Source: Eubacteriales bacterium | Lineage (GTDB): Bacteria; Bacillota_A; Clostridia; Christensenellales; Aristaeellaceae | Assembly: GCA_030528845.1 (NCBI GenBank) | Contig: JAUMYC010000038.1 | Coordinates: forward strand, 5,524-15,487 | Direction: 5' to 3' | DNA: 9,964 nucleotides | Shown: positions 4,317 through 9,964 of the stretch, in pieces | Numbering within the stretch: position 1 is the stretch's first letter | How the letters are laid out: the number at the start of each line of letters is the position of its first letter | Translations under genes and position numbers: made by a program | Notes under the pieces: model-generated | Seen by the model: only the letters and a program-made list of their open reading frames with translations | Told to the model about the DNA's origin: nothing | Database searches by the model: none

Positions 4317-7222
4317 GAAAAATGGCCGGAAAAAAGAGAAGAAAAGAGCTGACGCTCAACGCCGTGGCGATGGGGAACCTGCGCCGCAGGGGAAAGCAGA
4401 ACGCGATCTTGATGCTGGGCGTGGCGCTGGCCGTGTTCTTTCTGTCGGCGGCGCTCTTTGGCATGAGCAGCCTGATGGCCTCGCTGGAGGAGCAGGCCGC
4501 GCGGGATTACGGCGTGGCGGACGAGCTGGTGTGGAACGCGCCGCAGCGGCTGCGCGAGCAGATCGACGAGGAGAGGATCTTTGAGCAGACGGCGCAGATG
4601 GAGCTTCTGTACGTCTCGGAGGAGATCGGCAGGAACGAAAACGAGGCCTTTGTCGCGGCGCGCTATGACGAGCGGGCGGACGAGCTGATGCGCTATCAGC
4701 TGCTGGAGGGGCGTTTTCCGCATGAGGAAGGCGAGATCGCCATGGAGAGCAGCCTGCTGCTGCGCATGCGCAGCAAGGCCGGGATCGGCGACACGATCAC
4801 GCTGAAGCTGCGCTGCTTTGACGGCGAGCAGGCCATGGCGCAGGAGATCGAAAAGAGCTTTGTACTGGTGGGCCTTCTGGACAAGAAGGGCGACGAGCGC
4901 TACGGGCAGTGGTATAACTATTGGCGGGATCACGCCGTGGAGCGGTTCTGGATCGCGCCGGAGGTGCTCGTGAGCGCGCAGGAGCCGTTGGAGCCCGGCG
5001 CGCGCGAGGCGGAGCTGCTCATCGGGCGCTATGGCAGAGACGAAGAAGCGGCGGCGGAGAAGCTCGGGCTGCTGGTGGAGGAGCACGAAAAGGCGTTTGG
5101 GAAGACGTTCTTCTGCAGCCGTATATGGAACAACAGCATATGGCATACGCTTTTTGTGGACGGAGCAGGCGAGGACAGCGCTCTTGCGCTGGGCTTTATC
5201 GCGGTCTTCGGCGCGCTGACGATGGCGGCCATGGCGGGCATTGCGAACGCGATGACCTCGAACATCGACCGGCGCAAGGGACAGATCGGCATGCTGCGCG
5301 CCATCGGCGCGACGCAGACGCAGATCCGGCGCATTCTGCTGCGCGAGACGCTGGGCGTCATGCTGTGCACGCTGCCGGCGGGCGTCGCGCTGGCGCTGGG
5401 CGCGCTGGGGCTCTTGGTGCGGCTGGGCACGGGCTGGCTGGTGTGGCATGTGCCGCTGTGGATGATCGCGGCGGACGCGGCCGCCTGCGCGCTGTGCATC
5501 ACGCTGGCGACGCTCGTGCCGCTGCATCGCAGCGCGCGCATCACGCCGATGCAGGCCGTGCGCGATATCGACCTGACGCGCATGTTTCTGCGCAAGGGGG
5601 AAAGGAGCAGCCGCAGGTTTGTGCCGCACAGGCTCATCGCACGGCGCAGCATGGGCCTGCGGCGCGGGCGCACGGCAGGGCTGACGGCGCTGCTGGCCGC
5701 GGGCGGGGTGCTCTTTTCGATCGCGGCCGCGTTCGGCGCGAATATGTGGGACATCGTGGTCGTTCCGGAGGACCCAGACATCACGCTGCGCGAGCCGAGC
5801 AGATATTACGAAGACAAGCCGTGGGAATACGGCGGCTTCCTCAACGAGGACCGCAGCGGCAACCGCTTCCTGTATTCGGATCTGTATGAGATCGAAGAGC
5901 TGCCGGGCGTGACGCGCACGGAGACGAGGACGCAGCAGACGGCGCTGATCATGGTGGACGAGATCTCGGATTACATCACCGTCGGGCATTTCGGTTCGAT
6001 GGCGAGCTACGCCTTTGAGGAGCTGTACGGGTTTGACCGGATGCTCTGGCTCAAGCGCGGGCTGACGCCGGAGGAGGCCTATGCGCAGAAGGCAGAGAGC
6101 TTCGGCATGGCGCAGGCCTATGCGGATTATCAGGCGATGAAGCAGCGCTTCGGCATCGAGGGCGAGGCGATCGAGGTGCCGCTGGTCGGGCTGACGCGCG
6201 CGAAGATAGAGGAGCTGGAAGAGTATGTATACGCGGGCTCGCTGAACGTGGAGAAGATCCTCTCGGGCGAGGAGGTGCTGCTGATAGCGCCGCGCTCGGT
6301 GCAGATCGCCTACGAAGTGGACGAGAGCGGCAGCGGAGGCACATGCACGCTCTATGACGGCGAGACGATCTTTCCGGGAGAGGAACTGATCGGCGGCGGC
6401 TATGCCCGGGAGCGCAAGGAGACCTATACCTTCACGGAACTGTTTGAAAACGACATGTTCCGCGCGGGCGGCGTGCTGGAATACGAATGGTGGCGCTCGG
6501 AGGGCGTATGCACCTATGACGAAGAGGACGTGCGCACCTGGCCGGAGGACGTGGAGCGCGTGCGGCGCAGCGTGAAGATCGGCGCGCTGCTGACGCACGA
6601 GGCAAACAGCGGGTATGGCGCGCAGGTGGTCATTCTGACCGGGCGCGAGCAGCTGGGCGACGCGGGCATTTCCGAGGCGGAGATCTGGCTGGACGACGAT
6701 CTGGACGAGGAGACGCGGGGGCCGGTGGCGGCGCAGATCGAGAGGATCGGCATGCGCAGCAACAGGAGCTTCACCGATTACGGAGAGATCGTCGAGGATA
6801 GGAAAAAAGACGCGACGGTCTTCCTGATCGTGTTTATCGTGGTGGGCGGCCTGCTCTTTGCGTTCACATGGGCGATGCTGAGCAACGCCGTGTCCGGGCG
6901 CATCCGCGCGGATGTGCGGCAGATCGGCACGCTCAGGGCCGTGGGCGCGGACAGGCGCGAGGTGTTCCGGGCGTATGTCTGGCAGTTTTACCGGGTGTTT
7001 TTCGTCGGCCTGCTGATCGCATGGCCCGTCACGGCGGCGCTGAACTTCCTGCTGTTCGGGCAGTTTCAGACGTGGAGCGCGTATCTGAACGGAGACGCGA
7101 GGCTGATCCTCATCACGCCGGTGTATTTCGCGCCGATGCTGCTGCTGTGCCTCGCGGGCGTGCGCGGCAAGCTGCGGCCGATCTTTCGGGACAGCGTGGT
7201 GAACAACATCCGCGTGCTGTGA
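4313..7222 (+). CDS. Large FtsX/MacB-like ABC permease with two extracytoplasmic domains
   Basis: A 969-residue membrane protein partnering the upstream ATPase. Predicted helices: TM1 at about 31-50, a first outside domain (about 55-285), three FtsX helices (about 290-315, 345-372, 382-402), TM5 at about 455-477, a second outside domain (about 485-830) and three more FtsX helices (about 834-857, 893-915, 930-950). The cytoplasmic coupling motif occurs twice, IGMLRAIGAT (325-334) and IGTLRAVGAD (871-880), so the protein is two MacB-like halves fused, eight helices in all. MacB-type permeases are mechanotransmitters working on substrates outside the membrane, not channels; a role in lipoprotein, peptide or antimicrobial handling is inference. 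Bce permeases differ, having ten helices and one large outside domain. ATG 4313 overlaps the ATPase stop; ATG 4322 is possible. The outside domains have no recognisable signature. Confidence 0.93.
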   Translation: MRKMAGKKRRKELTLNAVAMGNLRRRGKQNAILMLGVALAVFFLSAALFGMSSLMASLEEQAARDYGVADELVWNAPQRLREQIDEERIFEQTAQMELLYVSEEIGRNENEAFVAARYDERADELMRYQLLEGRFPHEEGEIAMESSLLLRMRSKAGIGDTITLKLRCFDGEQAMAQEIEKSFVLVGLLDKKGDERYGQWYNYWRDHAVERFWIAPEVLVSAQEPLEPGAREAELLIGRYGRDEEAAAEKLGLLVEEHEKAFGKTFFCSRIWNNSIWHTLFVDGAGEDSALALGFIAVFGALTMAAMAGIANAMTSNIDRRKGQIGMLRAIGATQTQIRRILLRETLGVMLCTLPAGVALALGALGLLVRLGTGWLVWHVPLWMIAADAAACALCITLATLVPLHRSARITPMQAVRDIDLTRMFLRKGERSSRRFVPHRLIARRSMGLRRGRTAGLTALLAAGGVLFSIAAAFGANMWDIVVVPEDPDITLREPSRYYEDKPWEYGGFLNEDRSGNRFLYSDLYEIEELPGVTRTETRTQQTALIMVDEISDYITVGHFGSMASYAFEELYGFDRMLWLKRGLTPEEAYAQKAESFGMAQAYADYQAMKQRFGIEGEAIEVPLVGLTRAKIEELEEYVYAGSLNVEKILSGEEVLLIAPRSVQIAYEVDESGSGGTCTLYDGETIFPGEELIGGGYARERKETYTFTELFENDMFRAGGVLEYEWWRSEGVCTYDEEDVRTWPEDVERVRRSVKIGALLTHEANSGYGAQVVILTGREQLGDAGISEAEIWLDDDLDEETRGPVAAQIERIGMRSNRSFTDYGEIVEDRKKDATVFLIVFIVVGGLLFAFTWAMLSNAVSGRIRADVRQIGTLRAVGADRREVFRAYVWQFYRVFFVGLLIAWPVTAALNFLLFGQFQTWSAYLNGDARLILITPVYFAPMLLLCLAGVRGKLRPIFRDSVVNNIRVL

Positions 7223-7239
7223 GCGGAGGGAGGAAGAGA

Positions 7240-8166
7240 ATGAACGGGAGGAGATGGACGGCCTTTGCGCTGGCGGTATGCCTGCTGCTGGCGCAGGGTG
7301 CGCAGGCCGCGCGCTATGCGGCTGTGAAGCTCATCGCGCAGGAATATGCCGTCGAGGGCGGCGCGATCGAGGCGGGGGAGACGGCGCTGCTGCGCGTGAC
7401 GCTCGTGAACACGAACGCCTACGAACCGGCGGGGAACATCGTGCTGACGGTCAGCGACCCGCAGGGGAAGATCATCCCGCAGGGGCCGAGCGGCGTGTAT
7501 GTGGCCGAGATCGCCCGGGGCGGGCGCGAGGAGGTCGGCTTTTTGCTGATGGCCGCGCCGGACGCGCCGCCCGGCTTTGTGAAGCTGACGCTGGACGCGC
7601 AATATGAAACGGCGGAGGGGCAGCGCGAGAGCATGCAGGCCGATCTGTACGTGGAGATCGAACAGAAAATGCGGCTGGAGCACGGCGCGGCGGCCCTGCC
7701 CGACAAGGCGACGGAGGGCGACAACCTCGCCTTTGGCATGGAATTTTTCAACATGGGCAAGGGCACGGCGTATAATGTGCTGATGGCCTTCGACGTGCCC
7801 GGGCTCAACGCGGGCAGCGCCGTGCTCGTGGGCAACATCGAGCCGGGCGAGTCCAAAACGGGCCGGGCGAACCTGCTCGTTTCGAGCATGGACGGGCTGT
7901 ACGGCAGCACGCAGGGCACGCTGGAGCTGACATGGGAAAACGCGGCGGGCGAGCGCTTTGCAAAGGTGCTGGCGCTGGAGACGGTGATCGCCGAGCGAAA
8001 GAGCGTTGTGCGGGATGAGGAAGAGAAAAAGAAGGAAGAAGAGAGCCGTTTCCCGGCATGGGCGCCGGGCGCGGCGATCGCTCTGGCCGGCGTGGGCGCG
8101 GTGATCCGGATCCAGATCGGCATCGAGCGGCGCAGGCGGCGCGAGCGCGACGAGCGGCTGCTCTGA
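7240..8166 (+). CDS. Secreted, C-terminally membrane-anchored CARDB/COG1361-like protein
   Basis: A 308-residue surface protein, predicted partner of the ABC exporter. It has a signal peptide (about 1-23, ending AQGAQA), then two Ig-like segments (about 28-140 and 145-250) with the CARDB/COG1361 pattern of VTLVNTNAYEPAGNIVLTV and FFNMGKGTAYNVLMAFDVPG. A charged Glu/Lys linker (259-269), a weak hydrophobic anchor (about 271-294) and a very basic tail (RRRRRERDERLL) follow. The topology is outside domain with the tail inside. Start ATG 7240 has GGAGGGAGG just upstream, and the gap after the permease stop is 17 nt, so it is the third gene of the operon. Proteins of this class are known next to FtsX-type ABC transporters in Clostridia. 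A substrate-binding or adaptor role is inference. The frame is open upstream to 6868, but that part overlaps the permease. Confidence 0.88.
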   Translation: MNGRRWTAFALAVCLLLAQGAQAARYAAVKLIAQEYAVEGGAIEAGETALLRVTLVNTNAYEPAGNIVLTVSDPQGKIIPQGPSGVYVAEIARGGREEVGFLLMAAPDAPPGFVKLTLDAQYETAEGQRESMQADLYVEIEQKMRLEHGAAALPDKATEGDNLAFGMEFFNMGKGTAYNVLMAFDVPGLNAGSAVLVGNIEPGESKTGRANLLVSSMDGLYGSTQGTLELTWENAAGERFAKVLALETVIAERKSVVRDEEEKKKEEESRFPAWAPGAAIALAGVGAVIRIQIGIERRRRRERDERLL

Positions 8167-8191
8167 ACGATGGAAAACGAAAAGGGAACAA

Positions 8192-8236
8192 AAACCCTCC
8201 GCATGAAGAAGTTCATGCGGAGGGTTTGCTTTTTTT
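8192..8236. terminator. Strong bidirectional rho-independent terminator
   Basis: A perfect 16-bp stem, 8192-8207 with 8212-8227, closes on a GAAG loop and is followed by GC and seven T's (8230-8236) on the forward strand. On the reverse strand the stem runs into GGTTTTTG. It lies 25 nt after the CARDB-like gene and 19 nt below the end of the convergent DUF1836 gene, so it serves both transcripts. Confidence 0.93.
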
Positions 8237-8255
8237 GCGGGGAAAAAGAGCGGCG

Positions 8256-8834
8256 TCAGATCTTGGAAAGGTCGCTCTCGTTCTGGATATTGAGCAGCTT
8301 TTCGGTGAGCAGCTTGGAGAGGCCGGCGGTGAGGGCCGTGGTGCAGACGAAGGTGGAGATGGCAGCCTGCGAGCCGTCCTGCGGGTCGAGCACATGCGCG
8401 GCTGCGGTGGAGATCTGGCCGATGAAGGCCTGCGTGGAATTGCGGAACATATCTACGAAATTGTTGTAGAAGCGGCTCATCTGCTCTTCGTCGAGCTCCA
8501 GCGGGATCATCTTCTGGATGTAAGAGATGGACAGGGTGGGCTTGAGGCAGCAGATGATGATCAGATAGGCCAGATGATAGCGCGTGTAGCGCTTTTTGAC
8601 CGGCGGGGGGATGATCTTGAGCCGCACATAGTTGTTGATCGCGCTCTGGGTGATGAATTTTTCGCCGCCGAGCTCCTCCGGGAAGAAGCTGAGATATTGC
8701 TTGAGCAGAGAGATGACCTGATCCATATACAGGTCGAAGGGGGGCAGCATTTCCCACGAAGGGAGGGAAAGCGTGCCCATGACATGCTCCCATTTGCGCA
8801 GCTTGGCGGTGACAAAGGCTCTGTCGAAATTCAT
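8256..8834 (-). CDS. DUF1836-family predicted DNA-binding regulator
   Basis: A 192-residue cytoplasmic protein with DUF1836 hallmarks: LPPFDLYMDQV (30-40), then FITQSAINNYVRLKIIPPP (60-78) and KKRYTRYHLAYLI (80-92), which together look like a MerR-like helix-turn-helix. To my recollection the Bacillus subtilis member YkrK represses the membrane-protease gene htpX. The C-terminal half (about 100-192) is helical and less conserved, perhaps an effector or dimer domain. Start ATG (8834-8832) has an AAAGAGGA ribosome site 6 nt upstream on its strand. The gene is divergent from the TrhA-like gene across 166 bp containing promoters for both and two dyads, so it may repress itself and that neighbour. 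It converges with the ABC operon at a shared terminator. Confidence 0.88.
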   Translation of the reverse strand: MNFDRAFVTAKLRKWEHVMGTLSLPSWEMLPPFDLYMDQVISLLKQYLSFFPEELGGEKFITQSAINNYVRLKIIPPPVKKRYTRYHLAYLIIICCLKPTLSISYIQKMIPLELDEEQMSRFYNNFVDMFRNSTQAFIGQISTAAAHVLDPQDGSQAAISTFVCTTALTAGLSKLLTEKLLNIQNESDLSKI

Positions 8835-8864
8835 TTTGGTTCCTCTTTCCTTTTCCGTCTGCTT

Positions 8865-8893
8865 ATCATATCATGTTTTTTGCAAAACAACAA
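8865..8893 (-). promoter_or_regulatory. Promoter of the DUF1836 gene
   Basis: Read on the reverse strand, -35 TTGTTG (8893-8888) and -10 TATGAT (8870-8865) are 17 nt apart. Predicted transcription starts near 8858, about 24 nt before the start codon. It faces away from the TrhA-like gene's promoter. Confidence 0.6.
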
Positions 8894-8910
8894 CAGATGA
8901 TTTTTCAAAA

Positions 8911-8924
8911 GACAAGAAATTGTC
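8911..8924. promoter_or_regulatory. Dyad in the divergent spacer, possible operator
   Basis: GACAA-GAAA-TTGTC is a perfect 5-bp inverted repeat. It lies upstream of both divergent promoters, where a local repressor or activator could act on either gene. The arms are short, so chance occurrence is possible in this AT-rich spacer. Confidence 0.35.
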
Positions 8925-8935
8925 ACAAACATAGA

Positions 8936-8964
8936 TTGACATGATCGAAAAAACGCGATAAACT
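8936..8964 (+). promoter_or_regulatory. Promoter of the TrhA-like gene
   Basis: A perfect -35, TTGACA (8936-8941), and a -10, TAAACT (8959-8964), are 17 nt apart. Predicted transcription starts near 8971, about 30 nt before the start codon. The ribosome site GGAGGT (8989-8994) is strong and lies 6 nt before the ATG. Confidence 0.72.
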
Positions 8965-8979
8965 AATACGGTATATTAG
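8963..8979. promoter_or_regulatory. Dyad overlapping the TrhA promoter -10/start region
   Basis: CTAATAC-GGT-ATATTAG contains 6-bp inverted arms (CTAATA/TATTAG) and spans the -10 edge and predicted transcription start. This is a classical repressor position. The DUF1836 protein encoded divergently is a candidate binder, by inference only. Confidence 0.4.
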
Positions 8980-9000
8980 ATACCTTCCGGAGGTGCGGCG

Positions 9001-9672
9001 ATGAGCGAAGCGAAGATCGAAAAGAGCGAACGGCTGGGGCTGCATCGCTACAGCCTCGGCGAGGAGCTGGCCAGCTCCATCACCCACGGCGCGGGCGCGC
9101 TGCTGGCGGTGTGGGGCATGGTGATGCTGATCCTGCGCGGGGCGCAGCAGCACAGCGGCGTGATGATCACCTCGGCCTGCCTCTACGGCGCGAGTATGAT
9201 CCTTTTATACACGGTCTCCTGCCTGTATCACGCGCTGACCGCGCCGAGGGCGAAGAAGGTCTTCCGCGTGCTGGACCATTGCATGGTCTATCTGTTGATC
9301 CTTGGCACCTATATCCCCGTGACGCTGGTGATGATCGGCGGCTGGAGGGGCTGGACGCTCTTTGGGCTGGTCACGGCGTGCACGGCTGTGGGCGCCACGT
9401 TCACGGCCATCGATATGAAGCGCTGGAAAAAGCTCTCCATGGCGCTGTACATCGTGACGGGCTGGATGGCGCTGCTGGCGCTGGGCGTGGTCGTGCGCAC
9501 GATGACGGCGGGGCAGATCGCCTGTCTGATCGGCGGCGGCCTGTGCTACACCGGCGGCATCCTCTTTTATCGGCGCAAGGACAAAAAATGGATGCACGCC
9601 GTCTGGCACGCCTTTGTGCTGGCGGGCACGATCCTGCATTATTTTATGGTATACGGCGGCTATGCGGCCTGA
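9001..9672 (+). CDS. Haemolysin III / TrhA-like PAQR-family membrane protein
   Basis: A 223-residue integral membrane protein with seven predicted helices, the usual size for bacterial haemolysin III/YqfA/TrhA proteins. The PAQR metal-site residues are all present: Ser73 and His77 (SCLYH), Asp92 (RVLDH) and the final His199 and His203 (HAVWH). The N-terminal signature YSLGEELASSITHGAGALLA fits the family. Family members affect membrane fluidity and fatty-acid homeostasis in some bacteria and resemble eukaryotic adiponectin receptors. The haemolysin name reflects an early heterologous assay and should not be read as toxin evidence. The start is supported by GGAGGT 6 nt upstream. It precedes a DegV fatty-acid-binding gene by 46 nt, suggesting a shared lipid-related role and possible co-transcription. 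Confidence 0.94.
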   Translation: MSEAKIEKSERLGLHRYSLGEELASSITHGAGALLAVWGMVMLILRGAQQHSGVMITSACLYGASMILLYTVSCLYHALTAPRAKKVFRVLDHCMVYLLILGTYIPVTLVMIGGWRGWTLFGLVTACTAVGATFTAIDMKRWKKLSMALYIVTGWMALLALGVVVRTMTAGQIACLIGGGLCYTGGILFYRRKDKKWMHAVWHAFVLAGTILHYFMVYGGYAA

Positions 9673-9718
9673 AAATATTCAATGAAAATATGATTTATGT
9701 TTTGAGGAGGTCTTCCCG

Positions 9719-9964
9719 ATGAGCGATTATATCATCCTTACCGATTCTTCCTGCGATCTTTCCGCAGAGCTGGCGCAGGAGCTGGGCCTGCACGTCGTCC
9801 CGCTGACGGTCATGCTGGACGGAACGAAATACACGAACTATCTGGACTGGCGCGAGATCAGCCCGGCGGAATTCTACGGCGCCATGCGCAGCGGCGCGAA
9901 GAGCACCACCTCCGCTGCAAACGTCGAGGAGTTCGCCGAGGCGATGGAAAGCGCCCTTTCGCAG
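9719..9964 (+). CDS. DegV-family lipid-binding protein (5' part; runs off the window)
   Basis: The first 82 residues of a DegV-family protein are visible, cut by the window edge in frame; family members are usually about 280 residues. It starts MSDYIILTDSSCDLSAEL, the typical DegV N-terminus, with LHVVPLTVMLDG following and a Ser/Thr pair in KSTTSA, matching the fatty-acid head-group pocket of the family. DegV/FakB proteins bind fatty acids; the FakB subset presents them to a FakA kinase, but whether this is a FakB cannot be told from the fragment. GAGGAGG (9704-9710) lies 8 nt before ATG 9719. No convincing separate promoter is seen in the 46-nt gap after the TrhA-like gene. Confidence 0.92.
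   Translation, partial: MSDYIILTDSSCDLSAELAQELGLHVVPLTVMLDGTKYTNYLDWREISPAEFYGAMRSGAKSTTSAANVEEFAEAMESALSQ

Noticed and set aside
4268..6598. A 776-codon open frame on the reverse strand
   Set aside because: It is antisense to the permease, very rich in His/Arg/Gln/Ala with no domain pattern, as expected from the complement of a GC-rich gene.
7066..8793. A 575-codon open frame on the reverse strand
   Set aside because: It overlaps four well-supported genes in other frames and crosses the strong terminator.
9673..9718. Separate promoter for the DegV gene
   Set aside because: A TATGAT lies at 9689-9694, but no -35 match exists at a workable distance, so read-through from the TrhA-like gene is simpler.

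Overview
The window looks like chromosomal DNA from a GC-rich Clostridia-type Firmicute, plausibly a gut member of the Oscillospiraceae/Christensenellales kind. The support is AGGAGG-type ribosome sites, a DUF1836 regulator, a DegV-family protein, a haemolysin III/TrhA protein, sigma-A-like promoters and a GTAGGGGCG-type intergenic repeat. No gene here fixes the species.

Layout. Positions 1-240 hold no gene, only a duplicated GC-rich intergenic repeat made of direct and inverted parts. A good promoter (249-276) starts a two-component pair: an OmpR/PhoB-type response regulator (357-1019) and an overlapping histidine kinase with one membrane helix and no sensor domain (1007-1930). Next is a lower-GC stretch of about 1.6 kb (about 1931-3520). 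It carries a 94-nt imperfect palindrome, one reverse-strand gene for a membrane-anchored predicted beta-propeller protein with its own promoter, an orphan stem-loop and a weak terminator. A second forward operon starts from a dyad-bearing promoter near 3525-3553 and runs ABC ATPase (3591-4316), large FtsX/MacB-like permease (4313-7222) and a secreted, membrane-tethered CARDB/COG1361-like protein (7240-8166). It ends at a strong bidirectional terminator (8192-8236).

Beyond the terminator lies a reverse-strand DUF1836 regulator (8256-8834), divergent from a haemolysin III/TrhA-like PAQR membrane protein (9001-9672). The start of a DegV-family lipid-binding protein (9719 to the window edge) follows. 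The 166-bp divergent spacer holds promoters for both directions and two short dyads.

How the genes may work together (inference). The regulator, kinase, ATPase, permease and CARDB-like protein look like one envelope-stress or export module whose kinase may take its signal from the membrane partners. The module is now split by the low-GC segment, which looks inserted. The DUF1836 protein is a reasonable candidate to control the divergent TrhA-like gene. The most unusual items are the sensor-less kinase paired with a CARDB-tethered MacB-like transporter, the long palindrome just after the kinase, and the beta-propeller gene lying between hairpins.
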